DNA from: an uncultured Bacteroides sp. | Lineage (GTDB): Bacteria; Bacteroidota; Bacteroidia; Bacteroidales; UBA932 | Assembly: GCA_945874355.1 (NCBI GenBank) | Contig: CAMCGB010000009.1 | Coordinates: 1 to 64,000, forward strand | Direction of reading: 5' to 3' | Length of the DNA stretch: 64,000 nt | In this document: positions 35,304 through 45,271 of the stretch, piece by piece | Numbering within the stretch: position 1 is the first letter of the stretch | How the letters are laid out: each line of letters starts with the position of its first letter | Translations under genes and position numbers: made by a program | Notes under the pieces: model-generated | Databases searched by the model: none | Seen by the model: the letters and a program-made list of their open reading frames with translations, nothing else | What the model was told of the DNA's origin: nothing

Positions 35304-36820
35304 ATAAGAGGTTCGGCTGTCATTGACTCAGGCTGGGGGATGCCCATAAGCTTGAGAATGGTGGGAGCCACGTTGCACAGGGCTCCGTCCTTGACGCTCT
35401 TCACCTCATCACCTGCGCCTATTACGATGAACTGGACTTGGTTCAGGGAGTGGGCCGTGTTGGGGCTTCCGTCGGGGTTCACCGCATAGTCGGCATTGCC
35501 GTGGTCGGCGGTAAGGAGCACCACATAGCCGTGCGCAAGGGCGCAGGTCACAGCGGTCTCCACGCAGCCGTCGATGCATCCTACGGCATTACAGATAGCC
35601 TTATAGACTCCTGTGTGGCCTACCATATCGCCGTTTGCGAAGTTGAGGATAATCATATCGTTCTTCTCGCTGCGTATGGCGTCGCACAGCTTGTCGGTCA
35701 CCTCAACTGCGCTCATCTCGGGCTGGAGGTCGTAGGTGGCAACCTTCGGAGAGTTGACAAGGATACGCTCCTCGCCCTCGAAAGGAGTCTCCCTTCCGCC
35801 GTTGAAGAAGAAGGTCACGTGGGCATATTTCTCGGTCTCGGCTATTCTGAGCTGACGTTTGCCGGCCTTTGAAACGGTCTCTCCCAGAGTGTCGCATACT
35901 TCCTCCTTGTCGAAGAGTATATGAAGGCCCTTGAAAGAAGCGTCGTAAGGAGTGAGGCAGCAGTAGTACAGAGGCAGAGTGTGCATACCTTCCTCAGGCA
36001 TATCGTTCTGGGTCAGCACGTTGGTAAGCTCGCGGGCGCGGTCGTTGCGGAAGTTGTAGAAGATTACGGCGTCGCCGCTCTCTACCAGTCCCACAGGCTT
36101 GCCGCCCTCGGTGATTACTACAGGCTTGATGAACTCGTCGGTCACATCGGCATCGTAAGAAGCCTGGATAGCTGCCTGGGCGCTCTCTGCACAGGTACCC
36201 TTGCCTTCAACGAGCATATCATAAGCCTCCTTCACCCTGTTCCATCTCTTGTCGCGGTCCATCGCATAGAAGCGTCCGCAGACAGAAGCCACCTTGCCGG
36301 TGGTCTGGGCCATCTTCTCCTCAAGCTCCTTCACGAAGCCGAGGCCGCTGCGAGGGTCAGTGTCCCTTCCGTCCATAAAGCAGTGCACATAGACTTCACT
36401 CAGGCCTGCCTTCTTCGCCTCGGCGAGGAACTCATAAAGGTGGTTCAGGCTGGAGTGCACTCCGCCGTGGGAGCACAGGCCGAAGAAGTGGAGCTTCCTG
36501 CCGGAAGACTTCACATAGTCGTAGGCGGCCTTTATCTCCTTGTTGTCCATCAATTTATGGTCTCGGCAGGCCATATTGATCTTTACCAGGTCCTGGTACA
36601 CTACCCTGCCGGCGCCGAGGTTCATATGTCCGACCTCGGAGTTTCCCATCTGGCCGTCAGGCAGACCGACATACTCTCCACAGGCCTGAAGATGGGCCAT
36701 AGGATACTTTGCGCGCAGGCTGTCGATAAAAGGTGCACCCTGGGTGTAGATGGCATTTGAATGGTCGTGTTTACCCTCGCCCCATCCGTCGAGTATCATC
36801 AGAAGTACTTTTCTGTCCAT
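35300..36820 (-). CDS. gpmI: 2,3-bisphosphoglycerate-independent phosphoglycerate mutase
   Basis: This glycolytic and gluconeogenic enzyme interconverts 3- and 2-phosphoglycerate with two metal ions. The 506 residues contain LMILDGWG at the start (metal-binding Asp), the nucleophilic Ser in [17 protein letters not shown] (about residue 62), [14 protein letters not shown], the [12 protein letters not shown] motif and [11 protein letters not shown]. Length is typical. The C-terminal codons overlap the DUF5020 gene end by 4 bp. A large palindrome lies 16 bp upstream of its start. Confidence 0.98.
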   Translation of the reverse strand: MDRKVLLMILDGWGEGKHDHSNAIYTQGAPFIDSLRAKYPMAHLQACGEYVGLPDGQMGNSEVGHMNLGAGRVVYQDLVKINMACRDHKLMDNKEIKAAYDYVKSSGRKLHFFGLCSHGGVHSSLNHLYEFLAEAKKAGLSEVYVHCFMDGRDTDPRSGLGFVKELEEKMAQTTGKVASVCGRFYAMDRDKRWNRVKEAYDMLVEGKGTCAESAQAAIQASYDADVTDEFIKPVVITEGGKPVGLVESGDAVIFYNFRNDRARELTNVLTQNDMPEEGMHTLPLYYCCLTPYDASFKGLHILFDKEEVCDTLGETVSKAGKRQLRIAETEKYAHVTFFFNGGRETPFEGEERILVNSPKVATYDLQPEMSAVEVTDKLCDAIRSEKNDMIILNFANGDMVGHTGVYKAICNAVGCIDGCVETAVTCALAHGYVVLLTADHGNADYAVNPDGSPNTAHSLNQVQFIVIGAGDEVKSVKDGALCNVAPTILKLMGIPQPESMTAEPLI

Positions 36821-36836
36821 ATCTTTATATTACTGA

Positions 36837-36880
36837 AGTTTCGCAACCGTGAAACATTGGAATTCACAAGTTGCGAAACT
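36837..36880. promoter_or_regulatory. Palindrome between the M3 peptidase gene and gpmI
   Basis: Perfect 11-bp arms (AGTTTCGCAAC/GTTGCGAAACT) enclose a further short inverted pair, GTGAA/TTCAC. It lies 10 bp after the M3 stop and 16 bp before the gpmI start, with no T tract on either strand. It could be a terminator-like RNA hairpin for the nuclease/TonB operon or a protein-binding operator for gpmI. Confidence 0.5.
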
Positions 36881-36889
36881 GAATTGAAC

Positions 36890-38890
36890 CTAATCGATAA
36901 GACCGCGTCCGCGCAGCATGGCGTCGGAGTTGGGTTCCCTTCCGGCGAAGGACTTGTAGAGGACCATAGGCTCCTCGCTGCCGCCCTTCTCAAGGAAGGT
37001 CTGCTTGAACTTGTGGGCAAGGTCGATGTTCCATACTCCTTCAGGAGAGGCTTCGAAGATGCTGAATGCGTCCTTGTCCAGAACCTCGGCCCAGAGATAT
37101 CCGTAGTAGCCGGAGTTGTAGCCGCTGCCGCCGAAGATGTGGTTGAAGTAGGTGCTGGAGTAGCGGAAGTTGATCTCGGGAATCAGGCCGATTTCCTCTG
37201 CCACCTTCTTCTCGAACTCGTCCACATCAACTCCCTCGACGCTCTTGAGCTCGTGCCACTTCATATCCAGAAGCGATGCGGCGCAGAGCTCGGTGGTCAT
37301 AAAGCCCTGGTTGAACTTGAGGGCGTTGTTTATCTTCTCCACCAGGGCGGCGGGGATGACCTCGCCCTTGTCGTTGATGGCGTATTTCTCGAGGAGCTCA
37401 GGCTGGAAAGCCCAGTTCTCGTTGAACTGCGAGAACATCTCCACGAAGTCCCTCTTCACGCTGGTACCGCTTACAGAAGGATAGTGGCACTTGCTCAGCA
37501 GTCCGTGCAGGGCGTGTCCGAACTCGTGGAAGGCGGTCTGGACCTCGTCGATGCTCATATACTCGGAGAGGTTGCCTACATTTACGATGATAGGACGAAC
37601 GTCCTCTCCGTTTTCGTCATAGTACTGATCGCGGACATTGTTCATCCACGCGCCGCCTCTCTTGCTCTCGCGGGGGAAGTAGTCTGTGGTGAAGATACCG
37701 ATCAGCGAACCGTCGTCGTTGGTAAGCTTATAGGTGGTAACGCAGTCGGGGTTGTAGCTGGGCACTCCCTCGAGCACCTCGGCGTTCACTCCGTAGAGAA
37801 TCTTGGCAGCCGCGAAGACTCCTTTGACTACGTTCTCTGCCTTGAAGTAAGGGCGGGTCTCAGCCTCGTCGAGGTCATACTTTGCCTTGCGGACCTTCTC
37901 GGCATAGTACCACCAGTCCCACTGCTCGATTTTGGAGCCCTCGGGAAGCTTGCCTGCCTTGATATCCTCATCCATAACAGCCTGCATATCAGCAAGTTCT
38001 TCTTTTGCCTTCTGCACTGCAGGAGTCATAATGCCCATAAGGAAGGCATCTACGGTTTCGGGATTTGCGGCCATCTTGTCGGCAAGGGTGTACTCGGCGC
38101 TGGTCTCGTAGCCGAGGATATTGGCCTTGCGTATGCGCAGAGAAAGCAACTCCTTGATCAGCTCGCGGTTATCGTTCTCGTTGCCGTTGTGGCCGCGCAT
38201 CCTATAAGCCTCGTTGTACTGGCGGCGAAGCTCGCGGTCCTCAGTGGTGGTCATCTTGTCGGGATAGGCAGACACGCTGAAGCCGAACTTCTGCGCGAAG
38301 GCGTTGGACTCGGCGAGTATGTTGTTGCCAATCTTCTGGGTGAGTTCTGCGGTGCGGGTGTTGATGACGCGCAGCTCCTCCTGCTTGTCCTCGGGGAGAC
38401 CGATGCCGTCGCGGATAAAGCCGTCATACCACTTTTTGAGCACCATCTGCTGCTCGCGGGTAAGGCCGCTCTGGTCGGCATTATAGACCTCGGCAACCCT
38501 GTGGTAGAGGGCCTTGTTAAAGGAGATGTTGTCGCCGTGGGCGCTCAGAAGAGGTATGGCCTCGTCCTGAACGGCGTCGAGAGCGTCGCTGCGGTCAGTC
38601 TCGCTGACATTGTAGAGCACGCCCTGGACCTTGGCGAGGATGCCGCCGGAGAGCTCGAGGGGAGCGATGGTATTGTCGAAGGTAGGAGCCTCGGGATTTG
38701 AGACTATCGCTTCGATTTGGGCTGTCTGCTCATCGATGCCGGCCTTGATGGCGGGGATGTAGTCAGAAGTCTTGATCTTGTCGTAGGGAGGAATCCCGTA
38801 AGGGGTGTCCCACTCCGTAAGGAAGGGGTTTTGTCTGTTGCAAGAGCACATAGCCAAAGCAATCAAAAGAAATGAAAATGTTTTTCTCAT
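36890..38890 (-). CDS. M3 family metallopeptidase (peptidyl-dipeptidase Dcp/oligopeptidase A-like), lipoprotein
   Basis: The 666-residue protein starts with a lipoprotein signal peptide (LLIALAMCSCNRQNPFL), so it is likely anchored in the envelope. The M3 zinc motif is FHEFGHALHGLLS (HExxH), followed by SGTSVKRDFVEMFSQFNENW, which supplies the third ligand region, and a C-terminal NSGYYGYLWAEVLDKDAF segment. M3 enzymes cut short peptides. It is the last gene of the nuclease/TonB run, 19 bp after the DUF5689 gene. Confidence 0.93.
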   Translation of the reverse strand: MRKTFSFLLIALAMCSCNRQNPFLTEWDTPYGIPPYDKIKTSDYIPAIKAGIDEQTAQIEAIVSNPEAPTFDNTIAPLELSGGILAKVQGVLYNVSETDRSDALDAVQDEAIPLLSAHGDNISFNKALYHRVAEVYNADQSGLTREQQMVLKKWYDGFIRDGIGLPEDKQEELRVINTRTAELTQKIGNNILAESNAFAQKFGFSVSAYPDKMTTTEDRELRRQYNEAYRMRGHNGNENDNRELIKELLSLRIRKANILGYETSAEYTLADKMAANPETVDAFLMGIMTPAVQKAKEELADMQAVMDEDIKAGKLPEGSKIEQWDWWYYAEKVRKAKYDLDEAETRPYFKAENVVKGVFAAAKILYGVNAEVLEGVPSYNPDCVTTYKLTNDDGSLIGIFTTDYFPRESKRGGAWMNNVRDQYYDENGEDVRPIIVNVGNLSEYMSIDEVQTAFHEFGHALHGLLSKCHYPSVSGTSVKRDFVEMFSQFNENWAFQPELLEKYAINDKGEVIPAALVEKINNALKFNQGFMTTELCAASLLDMKWHELKSVEGVDVDEFEKKVAEEIGLIPEINFRYSSTYFNHIFGGSGYNSGYYGYLWAEVLDKDAFSIFEASPEGVWNIDLAHKFKQTFLEKGGSEEPMVLYKSFAGREPNSDAMLRGRGLID

Positions 38891-38909
38891 AATATGGAAC
38901 CAACTAAAC

Positions 38910-40043
38910 TTATTCTACTACCTTGATGTCGCTGATGTCGTTCACAACCATCTGGATTTTACCTTGATAGAGGGCAAGGATGCCTGTAACTTCGACCTTG
39001 GCGCTGCCGTTGAGCACAGACTCGGGGATGGCCTTGTCGGCGAACTTCGAGAATCCGCTGGTTCTCACCTGGATGCAGGTGCCGTTGGGGGTTGAGAAAT
39101 AGTGGCTCACGCTTGCGGCGGCCTTCTCGATGCCGGGATAGCTTACCTTTCCCTGGGCGTCCACATTGCGGTAGTCGCCCACCTTGCCGTAGTTGTAGTC
39201 ATTGGCATTACCGATGCTGACCTCATCCCAAACTCCGGAATAGAGGTACTCGGCCATCTTCTCCTTGCTCATTGCCCAGGTGTTGATGCCGGTGCCGGCG
39301 CCGGAGATGAAGATGCGGTTCGAAGAGAGCTTCTTGTTCTGGTTCGAGTTGAGATACAGAAGGGCGAAAGCCTCGTTCTGCTCCTTGTAGCGGGTGTCGT
39401 ACCATCCGTAGGTCAGGTTCTTGACTGTCACGAGTTTACCCACATAATGACTGGTGGCCTGAGTGGCGGTGGATGCGGGAAGCGAGCTTTCAGGCACGAC
39501 TACGGGCTCCACCTCCGGGCCTATCTCGCCCTTGAAAACATGTGAGTCGATCAGAAGCGAAGACTCCAGGTAGGAAGTCTCGTACTCGCCTGTAGGGTCG
39601 CTGAATCCGATCTGAACCATTCCGTTGCCGTATGCAGTGCCGGACTTGTAGCCGTACATTCCAAGGCACAACTCCCTGCAGTCCACATATATTCTCTGGC
39701 CGGGAAGATAATCGTTGTAAAGGCCGTTCTTGCCAATCTTGATTTCCATTCCGCCGGTCTCGTCCTGGATGTAGAAACTCTTGTAGAAGTTACCCGGCTG
39801 GTCGGTGGTGCTGACAATTCCGCTGATGACGATGTTTTTGTCTATTTTCCAGGGACTGCCGGTTTTATAAAGCGAAGCAAGCTCTGCGATGGTGTGGGTC
39901 GGGGTCATTGTAACCACCTGCTGGTGAGGAGGATTCTCATTGCCCGAGAACACCGGCTGGAACTCCTCCTTGATGGAGGTGCAGCTGAAAGCGGAGAGGC
40001 AGAGCAAAGAGCTCAGAAGAGTATATTTAAGAGTCTTTCCCAT
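38910..40043 (-). CDS. DUF5689 domain lipoprotein (OB-fold type)
   Basis: The 377-residue protein has a lipobox signal peptide (LLCLSAFSCTSIKEE). From about residue 50 it matches the Bacteroidota DUF5689 domain: TIAELASLY, IVISGIVSTTDQPGNFYKSFYIQDETGGMEIKIG. This is an OB-fold pattern also seen in the 45258-47153 protein (KDETG). A second OB-like segment near the C-terminus ends VEVTGILALYQGKIQMVVND. It begins one base after the TonB receptor stop, so it probably works with that receptor as a surface-exposed partner. Its ligand is not known. Confidence 0.85.
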   Translation of the reverse strand: MGKTLKYTLLSSLLCLSAFSCTSIKEEFQPVFSGNENPPHQQVVTMTPTHTIAELASLYKTGSPWKIDKNIVISGIVSTTDQPGNFYKSFYIQDETGGMEIKIGKNGLYNDYLPGQRIYVDCRELCLGMYGYKSGTAYGNGMVQIGFSDPTGEYETSYLESSLLIDSHVFKGEIGPEVEPVVVPESSLPASTATQATSHYVGKLVTVKNLTYGWYDTRYKEQNEAFALLYLNSNQNKKLSSNRIFISGAGTGINTWAMSKEKMAEYLYSGVWDEVSIGNANDYNYGKVGDYRNVDAQGKVSYPGIEKAAASVSHYFSTPNGTCIQVRTSGFSKFADKAIPESVLNGSAKVEVTGILALYQGKIQMVVNDISDIKVVE

Positions 40044-40044
40044 A

Positions 40045-42996
40045 CTAGAATCTGAAATAGATGTTCAACATATAGTTCGCACCCTGCATATAGAAATATT
40101 TGGGGTCGAAACGGTAGTAACGGTCCTTGCCGTAGCTGGAGATAAGGCGGGTCTGCTCGTATCCTCCGGTCTTTATGTTCCTGTTGTTGAGCATATTGTT
40201 GACCTCAAGCGAGAAGCCCAGGTAGTACTTGCGCTGAATCTGCCAGCTCTTGCCGACGCTGCAGTTCAGAACGAAGGCGGGATTGAACTCCTCCTGGGCG
40301 GCCATATACTCGACCTCGGCGGGAGTCTCCACTCCGTCTCCGCCGCCGCAGGCCAGATGGGTGCGGTACAGAGGGTTCATATCAAGGTAAGAATGAGCGA
40401 AATACTGCCCACCCAGCTCGAAGAACCAGTAGTCGTTGGTACGGTAGTTCAGCTCGATAGCGGAAGCGAGCTGGGGAGTTGAAGGAACATAGTGCTTCTT
40501 CTCTGACTCAACGATGTAGTTGCCCGCTGCGTCCTGGTCATAGATGGCGGCTCCCTCATCGGTATAGCTGGCCACCTTATATACAGGATGGCTCTTCCAG
40601 TAAGGAACGCTCTCGCTGCGGATGACCTCGGCGCTGTTGTCTATGGTCTGAACCATATTCGGGTTGCTTGTATATACATACTCGCCAAGGCTCAGGACGG
40701 CGCTGAGGCTCAGGCCCTGAACAAAGAGGGGCACCTTGACGCCGAACTCAAGTCCGAGGTGGCGCTGGTCGATACCGGTCATCGCGAAATTGGTGAATGA
40801 CTGCTGGGAGTCATCGTAGAAGCTCATCACGTCGCTCTGGTCCTTGATGCCGGTGTAGAAGCCGGTCAGACGCAGGCTGTAGCCGCCGTTTGTAAACTGA
40901 TAGTTAACATCTGCCGAAGTGGTCTTGACTGTCGTAAGACCGTCCACGAGAGTATTGCGGGTACGGGCGGAGATGAAAGCCTGGTTGAAGGTGGGAGCAT
41001 CGTTGAAATAACCGATGTTGGCACTGAAGCGGTGGCCTCCGATCAGCTCGTATGCAAGACCCAGCTTGGCGGAGTAAGTAAGGAATGAGCTAAGCTCGGA
41101 CTTACCCTTGGAGGTGATGACCTTACCGTTGTCGTCGTATGAAGTCAGGGTGCGGCCCTCGTAAACGATTTCCTTACCGTTGTCGTCCAGTCCGGCAAAG
41201 AGTCCCTTACGTACAAGTCCGTCCCTCCAGAAAGCCTCATAGCCTACGGTCCCGGCAAGCGTAGCGACAAAGCCGCCCTTGCGGTAAGTGCCGTTAGCCC
41301 AGAGGTTTGCGCGGCGAATCTGGGCCAGATAGTCGTATCCGTACTTGCCTCCCTGGGTGATGGACTCAGCCTTACCGTTGGCAAGGAAGTAGTCGAGGTC
41401 GTTCTGCACCAGAGCCTCGTTAGAAGCGAAATCCCTCTCGGCGAAAGAGTCGATGTTGAGATAGTACTGTCCGCCCAGAAGGTCGTTGAGCAGCTTGTAG
41501 TTCTCGGTGCGGTTCACTTTGAAGTTCGCGCCGGCCTTGAGATTGAAAGCCTCGGTGGGCAGCCACTTCAGGTTCAGGGCAAGATTGAGGTCCCTCTGGT
41601 CCACCCTTCTTTCCTCGAGGGCATACTTACTGCGCCCGTTGGGGTTATTGTAGTTTACGTTGTAGAGCCGGTCCCAGTTGAGGTGCTGATAGTTCGCGAA
41701 CTCCTTGCTGTGGTTGGTCCAGGCGTACTTGGCCCATTCGGCCTTCTCGGGGTTGCTACGGTTATAGTCCTCATCCTCAAGATAATAGTAAGAAGGAAGA
41801 TTGCGGTAGTAGTCAGGCCTGGGGTCCATCGCGTCGTACCAGTCAAGGGCTGTGTAGCCGTTGTAGCCGCAGCGGTAAAGAATGGTTGCGCCTGCGCTGA
41901 ACTCGTCGCTCGGAGTGTAGTCGTAGCGCAGGGCGACTACCGGCTCGAAGGTCTTGCGAACGCGGGAGTTGCGCACCTTGCCGTTCTGATAACCCCAGTT
42001 GGAGTTGTACATATTGTCGCCCATAAGGTCATATACCTCCTGGGTGGAAGCGTTCTGGGCGCCCCTCTGTCCGGGAGTGGCGAAGGCCATAAGGGAAATC
42101 TTATGCTCGTCGTTGATTCTCTTGCCTACACCGGCGTACAGGGCGAAGGAGCGGTAGTAAACTCCCTCAACCCAGTCATTTCCACCAAGACGAGCGGAAG
42201 CGTTGACGGCATAAGACCAGCCGTTGTCCAGCTCTCCGGAGGCGTAAGTAGCCATCAGGCGGAGACGGTAAAGAGCTGAGTTGGAGAGCACTGAGAACCT
42301 CCATCCGGGACGCACCGCTGAAGGCAGGGCGGTGATGTTGGTCATACCGTTGTAGCGGCCGTTGCCCCAGTCGCTGCCCTCAAGGCCTATGCTGGTGTCC
42401 TTTGCCCTCATCGCCTCGTTAAGGCCGCTCCACAGGGAGTAGGGCGAGTAGCCGGTGATGGCGTCGTTCATAGGCACTCCGGCCAGATACACGTCCTGCG
42501 ACTCTGAGTTGTAACCGCGGTTCTTGAACCTTATGGCGCTGAAGCCGTAGCCCACCACGTCAGTATAGACGTCATTAGCTCCGTAAAGGATGGTGGGGGC
42601 GTCACTGTAGCCGCTGTCGTCGAGGTCGAACTCGGCGAAGCTGCTTGCATCCACATCCTCGGTCCGCACACGGGCGGGGCTGAGGGTAACGAACATAAGG
42701 TCGCGGATAAGACCCTGCTCCACAACTACGTTGATTCTTGTGGAGTTGTAATCATCTGCCTCTACCTCAAGGGTATAGGCTCCGTCCTTAAGGTCGGGGA
42801 AAAGGAAATCGCCTTCCGCACCGGTCTTCTGACTTGAGAGAAGGTCCTGTCCGCTGTAAAGGCTTACGACTGCTCCTGCTATGGGGGCTCTGCCCTGACG
42901 GGCTACCACTTTGGCCTTGATGCCTCCGTCATAAGCCGAAGCGCTGAGGCACAGGGCGCAGAGGGAGCAGAGAAAAAGTATTAGTCTTTTCATCAT
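40045..42996 (-). CDS. TonB-dependent receptor with N-terminal carboxypeptidase-regulatory-like domain
   Basis: The 983-residue outer-membrane receptor has a signal peptide (LILFLCSLCALCLSASA). A CarboxypepD_reg/CNA-B-like domain (about residues 25-110, GAVVSLYSGQDLLSSQKTG) is followed by a plug (VVGYGFSAIRFKNRGYNSESQDVYLAGVPMN) and a long 22-strand-type barrel. It ends in aromatic strands, YMLNIYFRF. Such receptors import large or scarce substrates with TonB energy. The start overlaps the end of the EEP nuclease gene by 4 bp, so translation is probably coupled. No SusD partner is present, so it is not a canonical glycan utilisation locus. Confidence 0.93.
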   Translation of the reverse strand: MMKRLILFLCSLCALCLSASAYDGGIKAKVVARQGRAPIAGAVVSLYSGQDLLSSQKTGAEGDFLFPDLKDGAYTLEVEADDYNSTRINVVVEQGLIRDLMFVTLSPARVRTEDVDASSFAEFDLDDSGYSDAPTILYGANDVYTDVVGYGFSAIRFKNRGYNSESQDVYLAGVPMNDAITGYSPYSLWSGLNEAMRAKDTSIGLEGSDWGNGRYNGMTNITALPSAVRPGWRFSVLSNSALYRLRLMATYASGELDNGWSYAVNASARLGGNDWVEGVYYRSFALYAGVGKRINDEHKISLMAFATPGQRGAQNASTQEVYDLMGDNMYNSNWGYQNGKVRNSRVRKTFEPVVALRYDYTPSDEFSAGATILYRCGYNGYTALDWYDAMDPRPDYYRNLPSYYYLEDEDYNRSNPEKAEWAKYAWTNHSKEFANYQHLNWDRLYNVNYNNPNGRSKYALEERRVDQRDLNLALNLKWLPTEAFNLKAGANFKVNRTENYKLLNDLLGGQYYLNIDSFAERDFASNEALVQNDLDYFLANGKAESITQGGKYGYDYLAQIRRANLWANGTYRKGGFVATLAGTVGYEAFWRDGLVRKGLFAGLDDNGKEIVYEGRTLTSYDDNGKVITSKGKSELSSFLTYSAKLGLAYELIGGHRFSANIGYFNDAPTFNQAFISARTRNTLVDGLTTVKTTSADVNYQFTNGGYSLRLTGFYTGIKDQSDVMSFYDDSQQSFTNFAMTGIDQRHLGLEFGVKVPLFVQGLSLSAVLSLGEYVYTSNPNMVQTIDNSAEVIRSESVPYWKSHPVYKVASYTDEGAAIYDQDAAGNYIVESEKKHYVPSTPQLASAIELNYRTNDYWFFELGGQYFAHSYLDMNPLYRTHLACGGGDGVETPAEVEYMAAQEEFNPAFVLNCSVGKSWQIQRKYYLGFSLEVNNMLNNRNIKTGGYEQTRLISSYGKDRYYRFDPKYFYMQGANYMLNIYFRF

Positions 42997-44054
42997 TTAC
43001 TGATTGCTATATAGGTTGGATAATGGTCGGAGTAGCCGCCTATGAAGGCTCCGTTGGAGAAGGTGCGGAAAGGAGTGTCCTTGTACTGGCCGCTCTGGTT
43101 GGTCATAAAGGGCTTTTTGAATACTCTTCCGTAGTAGCCTTTTTTGTGAAGTTTGCGGATCTGAAGGCCTCCCTGGGGCGCCTTTGCCAGATTGTGGTTC
43201 ACCAGGATTATGTCGTAGATGTTCCATTCGCCCTGGTATGCAAGCGAGCCAAAACCGTCGGCGAGCATTCTGGTGAAGGGAGAGAAAAAGTCCTCGGGAC
43301 CCACGTCCTCGAGCTTCTCCTTGCCTCTCATCCACACTGCCATACTCTCGTCAGTGGGGTTATCGTTCATATCTCCCATCACAACTATCTTGATTCCGGG
43401 ATACTTACTCTCCATCTGAAGGGAATGGTTGTAGATGATTTCTCCTCCGCGCGAACGCAGATCGCTTCCCTTGCCGCCGATGCGGGAAGGAAGGTGGGCC
43501 ACATAGAAGGCGAAATGCTCCCCTTCGATAAGGCCGTGCACCATAAGGATGTCCCTGGTGCGGAAGTAGTCCTGCTCCTCCTCGCTCAGGGTGATGGCCA
43601 CCTTGCTGCCTTCGAAAGTGAAGGGAATGGACTCGCTGTCCAGATAGGTGAACTGGTCGGGGCGGTACAATAGGGCCACGTCCACACCTCTGCGGTCGGG
43701 TCCGTCATAGTGGACAATCTGGTAGTCAGCGTCTGCGATTTCGGGCTCGCTGACCAGGTCCTCAAGCACGAGACGGTTCTCTATCTCGCTGACGCCCAGG
43801 ATGGTATGATAGGCTCCATTGTCCTCTTTCATAGCCCTGATGACGTGGGCCATGTTGTAGAGCTTCTTCTCGTACTTGGCCTGGGTCCAGTTGTTCTTGC
43901 CGTCCGGGAGGAACTCTTCGTCGTTCTTTGCCGGGTCGTCATAGATGTCGAAAAGGTTCTCGAGATTGTAGAACCCGATGACATAATTGTGCTTCTGCGC
44001 ACAGGCCGAAAGGGTGAGCAGCAGAGCGGAAAGTATGGTAAATAGTCGTTTCAT
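42993..44054 (-). CDS. Secreted endonuclease/exonuclease/phosphatase (EEP) family protein
   Basis: The 353-residue protein has a signal peptide (ILSALLLTLSACAQK), possibly a lipobox at SAC. The ATG at 44054 starts the signal peptide; an upstream ATG is rejected. EEP motifs are IGFYNLENLFD (metal-binding Asn/Glu region), LGVSEIENRLVLEDL, VVMGDMNDNPTDES and GYSDHYPTYIAI (catalytic Asp-His). These are the residues of DNase I-like phosphodiesterases, so nuclease activity is the likeliest function, with phosphatase possible. It starts 14 bp after the endonuclease gene and overlaps the TonB receptor start. Confidence 0.9.
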   Translation of the reverse strand: MKRLFTILSALLLTLSACAQKHNYVIGFYNLENLFDIYDDPAKNDEEFLPDGKNNWTQAKYEKKLYNMAHVIRAMKEDNGAYHTILGVSEIENRLVLEDLVSEPEIADADYQIVHYDGPDRRGVDVALLYRPDQFTYLDSESIPFTFEGSKVAITLSEEEQDYFRTRDILMVHGLIEGEHFAFYVAHLPSRIGGKGSDLRSRGGEIIYNHSLQMESKYPGIKIVVMGDMNDNPTDESMAVWMRGKEKLEDVGPEDFFSPFTRMLADGFGSLAYQGEWNIYDIILVNHNLAKAPQGGLQIRKLHKKGYYGRVFKKPFMTNQSGQYKDTPFRTFSNGAFIGGYSDHYPTYIAISK

Positions 44055-44068
44055 CAGTATGAACGGTG

Positions 44069-45271
44069 TTATTTCCACCAGCTGTCGCGGGTGGATTCGA
44101 TTTTGGCTGCGGTTTCTTCGCCTACCGCGGCAGGGAGGTTGACAAACAGGTCTGTGCCCAGTTTCTTCTCCAACTCGTCAATGCTCATTGCGCAAGTGGA
44201 CATAATCTGGCTGTCATCGTAGGCTTGGTGCTTGAAATAGAAGCCTATAGCAAGATAACCCTTAGTGGAATTGCCTATGTTGGCGTTTTTCTTATAGCCC
44301 AGCAGAGCTTTGAAATAGCCGGTGGGGACTGTCACGCTCTTGCCCTCGTTGTCGCTGGTCTTGGTCGTGGAGTGGATGTAGTCCGCACCCGTAACTACAT
44401 AGAGCGTGTCGAAACTCGTAGCCCAGCCCCTGACTTTGCCCTCGAGAGCGGCCCAGGAGTTCTGGTTCAGAGCCCCCTTCTGGGGTGTCATATTGGTAAA
44501 ATAGAAGGTCTGCACGTTGGCATTCCTTTTCAAGCGGTCGGCCGAAGGTATCTGATGGCCGCGGTCGTAGCCCCTGAAGCCTCCGAAAAGGGTAGGCTGG
44601 TACTTTGCGGGCACCTTGGGATCATAGCCCCACTCGTTGGTGCGGCTTCCGCTTCCTATCAGGCTGTTGTTCAGAGGGTAAGCAACCCAGAACGAAAGCA
44701 GGGCGGAGGTGTCGTAGTAAATGGAGTAGTTGCGGCACCTGTTGCCGTTGGACAGGGTCATGTCGTGGGTTATGAAGTACAGGTCCTCGCGGTCGGTAGC
44801 GGGCAGTTCCATCCAGACAGGCACTTTATCGCTCTTGATTTCGGTCGCTCCTCCGCCGCTTGAAGACCCGCCGCCGGAAGACCCGCCGCCGGAGCTCTCG
44901 GACGAAGCAATCTGGGTGAACTCCACGACCGAAGTCTTGTCCTTACACTTAAGGGTAAGTCTGGCTCTTCGCTCCTCGCCTTCGCCGTCGAAAGCATCCC
45001 AGGAGAGGATGATGCCCGCCTTGTTGCCGCTGCCGGAGCTGCAATCCACGCTGGCCCAGGGCTCCTCACCGGTAAAATCAAGCTCCAGGCTCCAGTCTGA
45101 AAAGGCTGTAACCTTGATGAACTGCTGCCCAGCCGAGGCCTTCACCTCGGTATTCGGTACACTCAAAAGCAAGTCCCCTTCAAGCACCTGTGCTCCCGGG
45201 GAGTTTCCTCCGCAGGAGCATAGGGCAAGGAGTATGGTAATGAGCGTAAAAACTCTTCTACTCACAAACAA
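44069..45271 (-). CDS. Secreted DNA/RNA non-specific endonuclease with BACON domain
   Basis: The 400-residue protein has a lipoprotein signal peptide (LITILLALCSCGGNS). A BACON-like beta-sandwich (about residues 35-125, WASVDCSSGSG and VVEFTQIA) is followed by a Ser/Gly linker and a NUC1-type nuclease domain. The ββα-metal motif is YDRGHQIPSADRLKR, with DRGH carrying the catalytic His, and the Asn-rich FYFTNMTPQKGALNQNSW follows. Sugar-nonspecific nucleases of this family cut DNA and RNA. The lipid anchor and BACON domain suggest it is displayed at the cell surface. Its start lies 14 bp inside the end of the upstream gene. Confidence 0.93.
   Translation of the reverse strand: MFVSRRVFTLITILLALCSCGGNSPGAQVLEGDLLLSVPNTEVKASAGQQFIKVTAFSDWSLELDFTGEEPWASVDCSSGSGNKAGIILSWDAFDGEGEERRARLTLKCKDKTSVVEFTQIASSESSGGGSSGGGSSSGGGATEIKSDKVPVWMELPATDREDLYFITHDMTLSNGNRCRNYSIYYDTSALLSFWVAYPLNNSLIGSGSRTNEWGYDPKVPAKYQPTLFGGFRGYDRGHQIPSADRLKRNANVQTFYFTNMTPQKGALNQNSWAALEGKVRGWATSFDTLYVVTGADYIHSTTKTSDNEGKSVTVPTGYFKALLGYKKNANIGNSTKGYLAIGFYFKHQAYDDSQIMSTCAMSIDELEKKLGTDLFVNLPAAVGEETAAKIESTRDSWWK

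Noticed and set aside
36761..38701. A 646-codon open frame on the plus strand, opposite the M3 peptidase gene
   Set aside because: It is the antisense shadow of a clear coding gene. Its composition is driven by the codon use of that gene, and no domain or signal is recognisable. The same holds for the long frames opposite proS, nusA, lpxA and the acyl-CoA synthetase.
40045..42996. SusC/SusD-type polysaccharide utilisation locus
   Set aside because: No SusD homologue, glycoside hydrolase or ECF sigma/anti-sigma pair is present. The neighbours are nucleases and OB-fold lipoproteins.
42997..44054. Cobalamin or other riboswitch ahead of the TonB receptor
   Set aside because: The receptor start overlaps the upstream gene by 4 bp, leaving no leader. 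No conserved riboswitch box was seen.
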